Origin: Deltaproteobacteria bacterium | GTDB taxonomy: Bacteria; Desulfobacterota; DSM-4660; Desulfatiglandales; Desulfatiglandaceae | DNA: 64,000 nt | Direction of reading: 5' to 3' | Assembly (NCBI GenBank): GCA_021737785.1 | Contig: JAIPDI010000004.1 | Location: forward strand, 62,001 to 126,000 | In this document: positions 35,560 through 44,370 of the stretch, one piece after another | Position numbering within the stretch: position 1 is the first letter of the stretch | Layout: every line of letters starts with the position of its first letter | Notes under the pieces: model-generated | The model's input: the letters and a program-made list of their open reading frames with translations, nothing else | The model's database searches: none | Told to the model about the DNA's origin: nothing | Program-made: the position numbers and the translations under genes

Positions 35560-36659
35560 TCCATGCAGACGAGACGGAAACCGGGACCGGGAGTTCGCTG
35601 ACAGCCTCCTACAAGGGGGTCTTGCGACAGAAAACGATGTTCTTTTTTGCCCTGCTGGCGCTCCTGGGAATATTGGCCGTCTACGCCATTGCGGCCGGAA
35701 CCTATGACCTGTCGCCGCTGAAGGTTATCCGGTCCCTGTTGGGGTACGAGAAAGGGGCTGCCGACATCGTAATCTGGAATATCCGGATGCCCAGAATCGT
35801 GGCAGCCATCGTGGCCGGATGGGGCCTGGCCATCTCCGGCGTGGCCATGCAGTGCCTCCTCAGAAATCCCCTCGGTTCTCCCTTTACCCTGGGAATCAGC
35901 CATGGGGCCGCTTTTGGCGCGGCCCTCGCCATTGTTGTCCTGGGAGGGGGCGCGACCCAGAGCAGTGTCCTGAGGACCACGGCCTCAAACCTGATATTTG
36001 TCGAGAACATCGTCTCCGTCACCTTCTTTGCATTTTTGGGGGCCATGGCGGCCACGCTGGTGATCCTGGCCCTCTCCAGGATGAAGCGGCTCTCGCCCGG
36101 TTCCATTATCCTGGCCGGGGTTGCCCTCTCCTCCCTCTTTGTCTCAGGGACCATCCTGATCCAGTATTTTGCCACAGAGGTGGAGATCGCCACCATTGTC
36201 TTCTGGACCTTTGGGGATGTCTCCCGATCGAGTTGGAAGGAGATCGGCGTGATGACCGCGGCGTCGGCAGGGGTCACCGTCTATTTTGTCCTGAACCGAT
36301 GGCGGTTGAATGCCCTCTCCTCAGGGGAGGACGTGGCCAGGGGGATCGGGGTGGATGTGGAGAGGGTGCGATTGTGGGGCATGCTCATGGCCGCGCTGAT
36401 CGCGGCCCTGGTGACCGCCTTTCACGGGGTTATCGCCTTTCTGGGTCTTCTGGCCCCCCATATTGCCCGGCGCATGGTGGGGGCGGATCATCGTCTCTTG
36501 ATCCCCTTTGCCTCCATAGTGGGTGCCCTCCTCCTGCTTTTGGCGGACACGGTGGGCCGGATCCTGATAGGCTCCGGGACCCTTCCCGTAGGCGTCCTCA
36601 CCTCTTTTATGGGTGCGCCGCTCTTTCTCTATCTTCTCACAAGGGGGTACGGAAAATGA
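35556..36659 (+). CDS. FecCD-type ABC transporter permease
   Basis: 367 aa from the ATG at 35556 overlapping the FmdE stop. About ten membrane helices. IRMPRIVAAIVAGWGLAISG and MQCLLRNPLGSPFTLGISHG are hallmark sequences of the BtuC/FecCD family (R-x-P-R and NPL-x-xP-x-xLG). FHGVIAFLGLLAPHIARRMV and GTLPVGVLTSFMGAPLFLYL complete the match. These permeases import iron siderophores, haem, cobalamin or, in MolBC, molybdate. The stop overlaps the ATPase start. Confidence 0.92.
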   Translation: MIHADETETGTGSSLTASYKGVLRQKTMFFFALLALLGILAVYAIAAGTYDLSPLKVIRSLLGYEKGAADIVIWNIRMPRIVAAIVAGWGLAISGVAMQCLLRNPLGSPFTLGISHGAAFGAALAIVVLGGGATQSSVLRTTASNLIFVENIVSVTFFAFLGAMAATLVILALSRMKRLSPGSIILAGVALSSLFVSGTILIQYFATEVEIATIVFWTFGDVSRSSWKEIGVMTAASAGVTVYFVLNRWRLNALSSGEDVARGIGVDVERVRLWGMLMAALIAALVTAFHGVIAFLGLLAPHIARRMVGADHRLLIPFASIVGALLLLLADTVGRILIGSGTLPVGVLTSFMGAPLFLYLLTRGYGK

Positions 36660-37435
36660 TGCTTACCATTGCCGGGATCGAGTTCAGCTACAACAGCCAC
36701 CCTGTCCTGAGCAACATCCATCTGGAGCTGGATCGTGGTTCCATCCTGGCCGTGCTGGGGGTGAACGGGGCCGGAAAATCCACCTTTCTGAAGTGTATCA
36801 ACCGGATTCTCCATGTCAGGAAGGGAGCCGTCGGTCTTCACGGTGAAGATGTCCTCCGCATGAAAGGGGAGGAAATTGCGAGACATATGGGATATGTGCC
36901 CCAGAGATACGGCGAAGAGGAACTGACGGTTTTTGATGCGGTTCTCCTGGGGCGAACGCCCTACGTGAAATGGAAGGCCGATGAAACGGATTTCACGGTT
37001 GTTGAAACCACCCTCAAACAGATGGGACTGGAGGCCCTTGCCATGAGGCCGGTGAGCACCCTCAGCGGCGGCGAGATGCAGAAGGTGGTCCTGGCCAGGG
37101 CCCTGGCCCAGGAGCCGGACCTCCTTCTGCTGGACGAGCCCACCAGTAATCTGGACCTCAAGAACCAGTTGGAGGTCATGGGTCTGGTCCAAACGGCCGT
37201 CAGAAAACGGGGGTTGTCTGCCATCGTCTGTCTGCATGATATCAATCTCGCCTTGCGATACGCCGACCGTTTTCTGATGCTCAGAGACGGCAGGGTCCAT
37301 ACCCAGGGGGGCAGGGCCGCGGTGACCCCGGAGGCGATCCATCAGGTTTATGGGGTCCGGGTGATCTTGGGCGAGGTACAGGGATACCCTATTGTTGTGG
37401 CCCTGAATGGAAACGGAGGGAAGCCGGTGAGCTGA
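36656..37435 (+). CDS. FecE-type ABC transporter ATPase
   Basis: 259 aa from ATG at 36656. Walker A GVNGAGKSTF, Q-loop GYVPQRYGEEELTVFD, signature LSGGEMQKVVLARAL, Walker B LLLLDEPTSNLDL and H-loop CLHDINLALRYADRF. It groups with FepC/BtuD/MolC-type ATPases that pair with FecCD permeases. The reading frame is open well upstream, but that part is a shadow of the permease gene. Confidence 0.92.
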   Translation: MMLTIAGIEFSYNSHPVLSNIHLELDRGSILAVLGVNGAGKSTFLKCINRILHVRKGAVGLHGEDVLRMKGEEIARHMGYVPQRYGEEELTVFDAVLLGRTPYVKWKADETDFTVVETTLKQMGLEALAMRPVSTLSGGEMQKVVLARALAQEPDLLLLDEPTSNLDLKNQLEVMGLVQTAVRKRGLSAIVCLHDINLALRYADRFLMLRDGRVHTQGGRAAVTPEAIHQVYGVRVILGEVQGYPIVVALNGNGGKPVS

Positions 37436-37640
37436 TGAGCTGATAAGCTGATGAGCTATTAGGTCGGGATAGAAACGTTTTAAAGAACGAACGTCCAACG
37501 TCGAACGTCCAACATGGAACATCGAATGAACCACAACGAATGGCCAACGACTCATGCCCGAGCAAGGGTTCATAAGGGCTTGCCAGCTTATCAGCTCACA
37601 GGCTCAATAGCTCACCAGCGCAGTTGCTTATCAGTCTTTT
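37429..37640. repeat. Repeat island with inverted outer arms between ATPase and binding-protein genes
   Basis: The left arm (37429-37462) is built of GAGCTGATAAGCTGATGAGC-like words. The right arm (about 37578-37634) carries the reverse complement, as in GCCAGCTTATCAGCTCA. The centre (37486-37535) repeats GAACGTCCAACGTCGAACGTCC. The island starts inside the last codons of the ATPase gene. It could fold into a long imperfect hairpin in the operon transcript. Confidence 0.75.
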
Positions 37641-37659
37641 TACGAAAAGGAGATAAAGG

Positions 37660-38748
37660 ATGAAAAAACCTTCATGCATTTTTCTGTTGTGCTGCATGGC
37701 AGCCCTTGCATCCCTGTGGGCTGTGGGCCTGGCAATGGCCGGTGATTCCATGACCGTTACCGACATGGAAGGCCGGAAGGTTGCGGTCCCAGCGGATCCG
37801 AACCGCGTCATCGCCATCGGACCCGGGACACTCCGAATTTTGTGCTATCTGGAAGCAAAAGAGAAGATCGCCGGAATCGAAAACTTTGAAAATGTCCGTA
37901 CACAGGGCCGACCCTACTGGATTGCCAGTCCCGAGCTTAAAGATCTTCCGGTGATCGGTCCCGGCGGCCCCCAGCACCTGAACAAGGAGCCCGACCTCGA
38001 GGCGGTCCTCAAGGTCAACCCCGATGTGATCTTCGCCACCTATATGAAACCCGCTACAGCCGATGCCCTTCAGAAAAAAATCGGTATCCCGGTGGTGATC
38101 CTCACCTATGGGCGGTTTCCAGCCTTCAACGAGAGGCTCTATGATTCCCTCAGACTGGCCGGCAAGATCCTGGGAAAGGAGGCTCGTGCTGAAGCGGTCG
38201 TAGACTTTATTGAGGGCGCGAAAAAGGACCTCCTGAAAAGAACCGACGGCATCGACCCTTCCAGGAAGCCCAGGGTCTACATCGGGGGGGTTGGTTTCAG
38301 GGGGGTTCAGGGCATCGAGAGTACGGATCCAGACTACATTCCCCTGGAGTGGGTCCGGGCCGACAATATCGCGGCCGGTGCATCCGGGGAAAACCACCTC
38401 TTTATCGACAGGGAAAAACTCCTCATGTGGGACCCGGACGTCATCTTCGTGGACGCCGGCGGATACGGCCTCATTAAGCAGGATTTTGAAAAAAAGTCCA
38501 AATTCTATCAATCCCTGAAGGCCTTTCAAAACGGCCGTGTCTACGTACTCCTCCCGTTCATCTACTACGTAGCCAATATCGGGACGGCCGTGGCCGATGC
38601 CTATGGGGCAGGCAAGATTCTTTATCCCGAGCGTTTTCAGGATATCGACCTTGCAGAAAAGGCGGACGAGATCTATACCTTCCTTGTGGGGGCCCCGGCA
38701 TACAAAAAGATGGTCCGTGACTTCGGTCCCCTCGGAGCCCCTTTTTAG
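37660..38748 (+). CDS. FecB/BtuF-type periplasmic substrate-binding protein
   Basis: 362 aa, AAGGAGATAAAGG before the start. The signal peptide is cleaved near LAMAGDS. The helical-backbone binding-protein fold is seen as MTVTDMEGRKVAVPADPNRV, VIGPGGPQHLNKEPDLEAVL, VNPDVIFATYMKP and WDPDVIFVDAGGYG. It completes an FmdE-permease-ATPase-binding-protein operon. The MolA-type molybdate/tungstate proteins and siderophore binders share this fold, so the ligand cannot be settled here. Confidence 0.9.
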   Translation: MKKPSCIFLLCCMAALASLWAVGLAMAGDSMTVTDMEGRKVAVPADPNRVIAIGPGTLRILCYLEAKEKIAGIENFENVRTQGRPYWIASPELKDLPVIGPGGPQHLNKEPDLEAVLKVNPDVIFATYMKPATADALQKKIGIPVVILTYGRFPAFNERLYDSLRLAGKILGKEARAEAVVDFIEGAKKDLLKRTDGIDPSRKPRVYIGGVGFRGVQGIESTDPDYIPLEWVRADNIAAGASGENHLFIDREKLLMWDPDVIFVDAGGYGLIKQDFEKKSKFYQSLKAFQNGRVYVLLPFIYYVANIGTAVADAYGAGKILYPERFQDIDLAEKADEIYTFLVGAPAYKKMVRDFGPLGAPF

Positions 38749-39218
38749 GCGCCCCTGCAAACCGGGGATTCTCCCCGGAATTAAGGCACCGTGGGTTGTC
38801 CAACCCTCCAGAAAGGCTGTCCGCCCCTTTCGGGGCGCGGTCTCTCCTTTCCCATCGCTTATATTGACAAGGAAATCTCAGGATACGGTCCCGAAGGTTG
38901 ACTATCCTTCGACGTCCCATCAAATACCTTTAAAATGCTCAGCGAGCGCATGCCCCGCTGCTTGCGGTCCCGCTTGCAGCTTGATTAGCGAGCAAACAAG
39001 AAATGGTAAAAATTCCTTACATTTGGGAGATTCCCTGCAGTTTGCTACAGGGTTCTTCAATTTTCTGTGTGCATCCTGTAGGTTTTCCCGTTATACTCGC
39101 CAAAATCACATCTGGCGGGCCGACAGGCGCAGGCAGATGGAGAGTGGTGATGGAAGAACGCCGGCATGCTGGAAAGAGGTGAATCCTCAGGGCATGCGGC
39201 TTTTAAACCGGAGATATT
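38749..39218. other. 470-bp intergenic stretch without a gene
   Basis: A perfect small hairpin, CCGGGGA/TCCCCGG with loop TTC, lies about 38762-38778, just after the binding-protein gene, but lacks a T run. The rest has no convincing reading frame, RNA or promoter. The acyl-CoA dehydrogenase start at 39219 has GGAGATATT before it. Confidence 0.5.
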
Positions 39219-40361
39219 ATGGAAATCAGATTTTCATTTGAGGAACGGGAGATTCGGAGATCGGTTCGGAAATTCGTAAAGAACGAGCTCCTCCCCGTCT
39301 GCCGGGAGGTGGACGACACAGGAGTGCTTCCCGATGCGGTAAAGGACAAGCTCTTTTCCATGGGTCTTCTTAAAGCCTCCTTCCCTGAGGCGTGGGGCGG
39401 TGCGGGGGGGACGTTTACAGGGCTGGTCATCGCCTTGAAAGAGTTATCCTATGCCACGCTGGTGCCTGCCTGGCTCCTGTTTGAAAACTTCATGTTGGCC
39501 TATCCCCTCTTGAACTACGGATCCGACGCGTTGAAGTCCGCCTATCTGGAACCCCTCCTCTCTTTAAACCGTATCGGGGCCTTCGCCTTTACCGAGGCCG
39601 ATACCGGATCCGATCCCCTTCAGCTCAAGACCGTCGCACAGAAGGTGGAACAAGGCTGGCTGATCAACGGTTCAAAGCGGTTCATCACCCATTCAGGCAT
39701 ATGCGATCATCTGCTCCTTTTCGCCAAGACAGGAGACGGCGTGTCCGCGTTTCTGATAGAATCAAAACGCAAAGGGTACAGGGCAGGCAAGAGAGAGTCC
39801 TTTATCCATGTCAGGGGATTTGACAACGGGGATCTCTATCTCGAAGATTATCTTGCGCCGGATGATCATCTGATCGGTCGGGCAGACCAGGGATTTGAAA
39901 TCCTGTTGAAGACAGAGGCGGTGGGGAAGATCGCGTTTTGTGCCCTTTTTGTGGGGATGGCGCAAAGGGCGCTGGACCTGGCCGTCACCTATGCGCTTCA
40001 TCGCACCCACAGGGGAAAACCGATCGGCGCCAGGTTCCAGATGACCCAGGTCAAGCTGGCCAATATGGTGACAAAGATAGAGGCCATGAAGGCGTATCTT
40101 TTTCATGTTTGCGCCCTGGCGGACCAGGGAAAAGATGTCTTTATGGAAGCGGCCGCCCTCAAGCTGTTCGTTGCAGGCGAGATAAAGGGGATCACGTCCG
40201 ACGCCATGGAGATTCACGGGGCTTACGGTCTCAGCAGGGAATATGATATCGCCGGTCTGTATCAGACGGCCATCAGCGCCCAGGCGGTCATGGGGAGTCT
40301 GGATATCCAGCGGGTAATCGTGGCCAAGAGCGCCCTCAGCAGAATGGATCTTGGCGGATAG
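39219..40361 (+). CDS. Acyl-CoA dehydrogenase family protein lacking the usual catalytic Glu
   Basis: 380 aa with normal three-domain layout: N-terminal helices (FSFEEREIRRSVRKFVKNEL), the middle FAD/substrate sheet (FAFTEADTGSDPLQLKTVA and WLINGSKRFITHSG) and C-terminal helices. The family signature YEGTxEI, whose Glu is the catalytic base in most members, is replaced by LYQTAISAQAVMGSLDIQR: Gln takes the Glu place and an eight-residue insertion follows. The base must sit elsewhere (as in isovaleryl-CoA or cyclohexane-type dehydrogenases) or the enzyme is divergent. It is monocistronic. Confidence 0.85.
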   Translation: MEIRFSFEEREIRRSVRKFVKNELLPVCREVDDTGVLPDAVKDKLFSMGLLKASFPEAWGGAGGTFTGLVIALKELSYATLVPAWLLFENFMLAYPLLNYGSDALKSAYLEPLLSLNRIGAFAFTEADTGSDPLQLKTVAQKVEQGWLINGSKRFITHSGICDHLLLFAKTGDGVSAFLIESKRKGYRAGKRESFIHVRGFDNGDLYLEDYLAPDDHLIGRADQGFEILLKTEAVGKIAFCALFVGMAQRALDLAVTYALHRTHRGKPIGARFQMTQVKLANMVTKIEAMKAYLFHVCALADQGKDVFMEAAALKLFVAGEIKGITSDAMEIHGAYGLSREYDIAGLYQTAISAQAVMGSLDIQRVIVAKSALSRMDLGG

Positions 40362-40492
40362 CCGATGAGGTGATACGTTGATAAGGATTCAACCGCAACC
40401 GCTCAATTTCCGCCAGCGGGACTCAACACCTCAACCCCTCAACAGCTTTAACGCCTTGCGCCTTACGCCTTGTGCCTTACGCCTTATTTATG
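40362..40492. repeat. Repeat island (TCAACxCC and CGCCTTACGCCTT words)
   Basis: GATGAGGTGATACGTTGATAAGG is followed by CTCAACACCTCAACCCCTCAA and then ACGCCTTGCGCCTTACGCCTT and further copies. Unit lengths are 9-10 bp with substitutions. It ends 10 bp before the hflX start. Confidence 0.7.
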
Positions 40493-40501
40493 TGATACGC
40501 C

Positions 40502-41788
40502 ATGCAGCAACTCACACCTGACATGAAAGACGAAAAAATTACGGCCCTCTTGATAGGCGTGTGTCTGCCGAACCAGAGCATGGCGGCCAGAGAGGTTTCC
40601 ATGCAGGAACTGGATCGGCTGGCGGATACGGCCGGAATCGCTGTGGCGGGGAAGTGCATTCAGAGAAGGGAGAAGCAGAATCCGCGAACTTATGCCGGGG
40701 AGGGATTCATCCAAAATTGCCTTGAAGAGGCGGAAGAAGCGGTTGATATCCTGATTTTCGACAACGATTTGACCGGTTCTCAGGCCCGCAACATAGAGAA
40801 GACGTTTTCCATAGAGGCCATTGACCGTACCGAGGTGATCCTGAGGATCTTTCATGATCACGCACAGACCAAAGAGGCCCGGCTGCAGGTCAGGCTGGCG
40901 GAACTGAAATACGAGCTTCCCAGGCTGAAGAGCATGTGGACCCATCTTGACCGGGAGCGGTTCGGCAGCAGGGCCGGGGCCGGGGTTGCGTTCAGGGGGA
41001 TGGGAGAAAAGCAGAGTGAGAAAGACCGGCAGCGGCTTCAGCGGGAAATCCACGATATCGAGAAGTCCCTTGTCACCATCATCCGGAGGATCGATACCCA
41101 AAGGAAGCGACGGCAGAGGGACTGCAGAAATGTGGGTCTTGTGGGATACACCAATGCAGGGAAGTCCACCCTGTTCAACAGGTTGACCAAGGCCGCGGTG
41201 CTGGTGGAAGACAGGCTTTTTGCCACGCTCGATTCCACGTCCCGGTCCCTGAACCGGATGACCCTTCAGGATGTGGTGATCAGCGATACGGTAGGGTTCA
41301 TCTCCAACCTGCCCCACCATCTGATTGCATCCTTTCGGGCAACCCTGAGGGAGGCCGAGAACGCTGATCTCCTCTTAAACGTGATCGACATATCCGACGA
41401 TGATTTCGAAAGGCATATGGAAGAGGTGGACCGGGTATTGAGGGAGATCGGAGCGGGCGACATCCCCCAATTGCTGGTATTCAATAAGATAGACCTGGCC
41501 GACACTGCGGTTTTGGACAGGGTCCGGAAAAACTATCCGGATGCCGTATTCATCTCAGCCTCCAGGGGGGACCACATCGACAGCCTGCTGGACGAGATCC
41601 ACGCCCGCCTGAACGCCCCCCGGCGATACCGGCTGTCCATTCCCCAAGACCGGCAGAAGGCCATCCATTATGCCTATAACCATGGCCGGATCCTGGAAAA
41701 GGCATATGACGGCAATATGGTGAGACTGAAGGTGGAAATGGGGAGCAAAGAAATCCGGCAGCTTGAGGCGTACGTGGACAAGGGATGA
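40502..41788 (+). CDS. hflX: Ribosome-associated GTPase HflX
   Basis: 428 aa. The N-terminal HflX domain (about residues 15-185) includes GKCIQRREKQNPRTYAGEGF and VKE-like ARLQVRLAELKYELPRL. The G domain (about 210-370) includes G1 GYTNAGKSTLFN, G3 DTVGFISNLPHHL, G4 FNKIDL and G5-like ISASRG. HflX splits or rescues stalled ribosomes under stress. The upstream DNA is a repeat island and no clear ribosome site is seen. Confidence 0.95.
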   Translation: MQQLTPDMKDEKITALLIGVCLPNQSMAAREVSMQELDRLADTAGIAVAGKCIQRREKQNPRTYAGEGFIQNCLEEAEEAVDILIFDNDLTGSQARNIEKTFSIEAIDRTEVILRIFHDHAQTKEARLQVRLAELKYELPRLKSMWTHLDRERFGSRAGAGVAFRGMGEKQSEKDRQRLQREIHDIEKSLVTIIRRIDTQRKRRQRDCRNVGLVGYTNAGKSTLFNRLTKAAVLVEDRLFATLDSTSRSLNRMTLQDVVISDTVGFISNLPHHLIASFRATLREAENADLLLNVIDISDDDFERHMEEVDRVLREIGAGDIPQLLVFNKIDLADTAVLDRVRKNYPDAVFISASRGDHIDSLLDEIHARLNAPRRYRLSIPQDRQKAIHYAYNHGRILEKAYDGNMVRLKVEMGSKEIRQLEAYVDKG

Positions 41789-41834
41789 TCAGCGAATGAG
41801 CTGATAAGCCTCTTGCCCACTAAACTGTACCAGG

Positions 41835-42356
41835 CTATCGCCCAAGCGCTTTGATAACCGCCCTCATGAATGCGGGAAGATCATCCGGTTTTCTACTGGT
41901 GATCAATTTTCCGTCTATCACCACTTCCTCGTCTACCCAGTTCGCCCCTGCATGAATCAGGTCGTCCTTGATTGCGGAAACCGACGTCACCGTGCGGCCT
42001 TTGAGTATTCCGGCAGATGCGAGCATCCATCCGGCGTGGCAGATGGCTGCCACCACTTTCTGCGCCTCAAACAGCTCCTTTACCAGTTTGACCATGGCCG
42101 GATACCGCCGCATATGATCCGGCGCGTATCCGCCCGGAATGATGATGCCATCGAATTCCGAGGCCGAAACATTGTCGGCCACGGCATCCGGCGCTGCCTG
42201 GGTCCCTGATTTGCCGGCGTATGTCCCGGCGCTTCCCGACCCCACCACGACCACCTGAGCCCCCGCCTCCTTGAGCCGGTAAAAGGGATACCAGAATTCT
42301 TGATCATTGAACATCTCTTCCACCAGGACGATTATCTTCTTTCCGTCAAGTTCCAT
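41835..42356 (-). CDS. DJ-1/PfpI family protein
   Basis: 173 aa. GKKIIVLVEEMFNDQEFWYP provides the conserved Glu near residue 14. FDGIIIPGGYAPDHMRR is the oxyanion region, and AAICHAGWML has the nucleophilic Cys with following His. This is the class I glutamine-amidotransferase-like fold of PfpI/YhbO proteins, linked to protein deglycation or stress. It is a full-length single gene. Confidence 0.92.
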   Translation of the reverse strand: MELDGKKIIVLVEEMFNDQEFWYPFYRLKEAGAQVVVVGSGSAGTYAGKSGTQAAPDAVADNVSASEFDGIIIPGGYAPDHMRRYPAMVKLVKELFEAQKVVAAICHAGWMLASAGILKGRTVTSVSAIKDDLIHAGANWVDEEVVIDGKLITSRKPDDLPAFMRAVIKALGR

Positions 42357-42544
42357 CTTTACCTCCCTCGCACTTGTTACAAGCTATTCTGCTATTGCCC
42401 AATGCGGCCTAACGGCCGCAACCAGGATTCTGACACAAAGTCACTAAGACACAAACATGTTTTTGGTTTTATAGACACAATCCGGCGTCCGCGTTCAGTC
42501 CGAACCGGAAAGCCTGAGACCGTCTTATGTTCCCCTCCTTGCGA

Positions 42545-42925
42545 TCATAATAGAACATCGGACTCTGTATCGGGATGCTGCCGGTCATGTGCGATGGTGT
42601 TGAAGGCCACCAGAATATTCGTGCCGCTGCTCAGATTTTTTATGGCGTGGGACTGACCCGGAGGAAAGATGAATGTGTATACCTCCCCGTCGGGTACATC
42701 TATGTCTTTGATTTCCGAATGGTCGCGAACGCGCACCAGCGCAGGCCCCATTACGGCCATGGTTTCTTCGCCGATTTTGTGATAATGGTTCCCTCTGATG
42801 ACCCCCGGATTGCTGATGACCACATGGGCGTTCTTTTTGTCCGACAGGGCATCTCCGGGAAGGGGCTCAAAAACATCCCCTCTGGCATCTTTTATGACAT
42901 CCAGTTTTTCATAATGAACGGGCAT
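42545..42925 (-). CDS. Cupin-fold protein
   Basis: 126 aa from ATG at 42923-42925; a TTG four codons upstream is possible. VVISNPGVIRGNHYHKIGEE is the first cupin motif with metal-binding His residues, and FIFPPGQSHAIKNLSSG the second. It resembles sugar-epimerase-like or WxcM/FdtA-like cupins. No sugar-nucleotide genes are nearby, so function is unassigned. Confidence 0.75.
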   Translation of the reverse strand: MPVHYEKLDVIKDARGDVFEPLPGDALSDKKNAHVVISNPGVIRGNHYHKIGEETMAVMGPALVRVRDHSEIKDIDVPDGEVYTFIFPPGQSHAIKNLSSGTNILVAFNTIAHDRQHPDTESDVLL

Positions 42926-42997
42926 ACGATTCCCCAAAAAGCTGTTTATCCGGCAGAGATGGATTTATCGGAAAGTCTGCCGAGCCCCGAATTTAAG

Positions 42998-43294
42998 TTA
43001 CCGGATCGAATGGATCTCTTCCATGACATTGATTTCCGGTTTCCCCGCCAGGACCGCCCCGATCCCCTTGAAGAAGGCCTTGAAGTGGGGCGTGGAGGAA
43101 TGATAATCAAGGGCCGCCTGGTCTTTATAACGCTCCATGATGATGATCGTGTTGGGTTTGGCCTTGTCCTGGTTCATGGTATAGGAAAGGGTTCCTTCTT
43201 CCTTGGCCACACCGGCCATCAGTTCCTTGATGAGGTGGATGGCTTCCTCCATTTTTTTGTCTTGAATGGGCAGTGTTGCAATAACTCCGATCAT
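42998..43294 (-). CDS. Antibiotic biosynthesis monooxygenase (ABM) domain protein
   Basis: 98 aa from ATG at 43292-43294, after AGGAGG. The dimeric alpha+beta barrel pattern is present: MIGVIATLPIQDKKMEEAI, LMAGVAKEEGTLSYTMNQD, IIIMERYKDQAALDYHSSTP HFKAF. Relatives include YgiN quinol monooxygenase. It lies 72 bp upstream of the cupin gene on the same strand and may be co-transcribed. Confidence 0.88.
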   Translation of the reverse strand: MIGVIATLPIQDKKMEEAIHLIKELMAGVAKEEGTLSYTMNQDKAKPNTIIIMERYKDQAALDYHSSTPHFKAFFKGIGAVLAGKPEINVMEEIHSIR

Positions 43295-43326
43295 TTTCAA
43301 TCCTCCTGATTTTTTTAGTCAGGCCT

Positions 43327-44097
43327 TTACAGTTTCTGCACCCCTCTGCAATCCGGGTAATCTGAGCAGCCCCAGAACTGCTTTCCAAGGTTCTTTCCGG
43401 TTTTTGCGGTCCGCAGCACCATCGGCTTGCCACATTGTGGACAGTCCGGAATCTGATCGGTCGGATCAGATTGAACGGACTGATCCGGTTTCTTCTTTCT
43501 GCTCCGTTCCGCCAGCCTGGCCGCGGCCAGTTGTTCACTGTAGCCCCCGCCTTCGACAAATTGCCTTTCCAGGGCGGCAATCTGCTGATCCAGCAGGTAG
43601 TTGGCCTGGTTTATCAGGCAGATCAGGGCATTCGCCCGCACCGCAGGATTTTCGTGTTCCAGCCAGGGCGCATAAAGTGCCCAGCGCTCCTGATCGGACA
43701 GATCCGTCAAATCCTTCCGGTCAGACCGATCCGTCTGGTTTTTTTTAAACCTCTGCGGCACCTGCCGGACGGCGGCAGCCTCCGCTGAATTCGGCGCCCA
43801 CAGAGCCAGCCGCCGATGCCTCAGAAAATCCTCAAAGTCGAGGAGCAGTTCCTCAAAGCTGGCGCGGGCCACATTGAGCAACCGTAACTCCGTATGGGAA
43901 GAGGTTGCAGAGGTCCGGCTCCCTTCGGCGATGTTTTGCCGGCCGGAACGGGCCGCTTGCACCATTTGATCCACGGTGCGCGAGAGCGGGTCAATGTATT
44001 TCTCGCAAAACCAGTAGGTCGCGTCGTAGATGATGGTTGCCGTCTGAAAACTGACCGTCTTTCGGTACCCGCCGCTTGGCCGAAGTTTCTTAGGCAT
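43327..44097 (-). CDS. Four-helix-bundle (S23-like) protein with C-terminal topoisomerase-type zinc finger
   Basis: 256 aa. Residues about 15-95 match the four-helix-bundle family of 23S-rRNA intervening-sequence proteins (DQMVQAARSGRQNIAEGSRT, then LLDFEDFLRHRRL). Residues about 215-255 are a C4 zinc finger of topoisomerase I type: CPQCGKPMVLRTAKTGKNLG, then FWGCSDYPDCRGV. The linker repeats charged SDR/TDL/SDQ-like words (KNQTDRSDRKDLTDLSDQER). The combination suggests nucleic-acid binding; no catalytic site is seen. Confidence 0.85.
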   Translation of the reverse strand: MPKKLRPSGGYRKTVSFQTATIIYDATYWFCEKYIDPLSRTVDQMVQAARSGRQNIAEGSRTSATSSHTELRLLNVARASFEELLLDFEDFLRHRRLALWAPNSAEAAAVRQVPQRFKKNQTDRSDRKDLTDLSDQERWALYAPWLEHENPAVRANALICLINQANYLLDQQIAALERQFVEGGGYSEQLAAARLAERSRKKKPDQSVQSDPTDQIPDCPQCGKPMVLRTAKTGKNLGKQFWGCSDYPDCRGVQKL

Positions 44098-44370
44098 AAT
44101 TCACCTCTTCCCTATTCTCTTTGGCCTGTAACATAATCATATCCGAAAAACAGCCACCTGTCATCCTTCAATTGAAAATCCCCAATGGGGTTTGCCAGGA
44201 AACACTCGATCGCCATACATTCGTTCCCCTGCAAGGCGATCTTTTCGCCTTGACTCGATGGCCCTTGCCTGGTAACAGATTTCAGAGGGCGCCTGCAGGC
44301 GCCTGGGCCGACGACAAGACAGGAGAGCTCATCTTTCAGACGTCTGCATAGCTGAATGGAAACGAGGAAC

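Noticed and set aside
35819-37435. One long open frame suggesting a fusion of an extra domain to the FecE-type ATPase
   Set aside because: The first 279 codons are the GC-rich shadow of the FecCD permease in another frame; their translation is Pro/Gly/Arg/His-rich and unlike any domain.
38762-38778. Hairpin after the binding-protein gene as a terminator
   Set aside because: The stem is perfect but short and no T run follows.
44121-44351. 76-codon plus-strand frame upstream of the thioesterase
   Set aside because: No ribosome site and no recognisable protein; likely non-coding.
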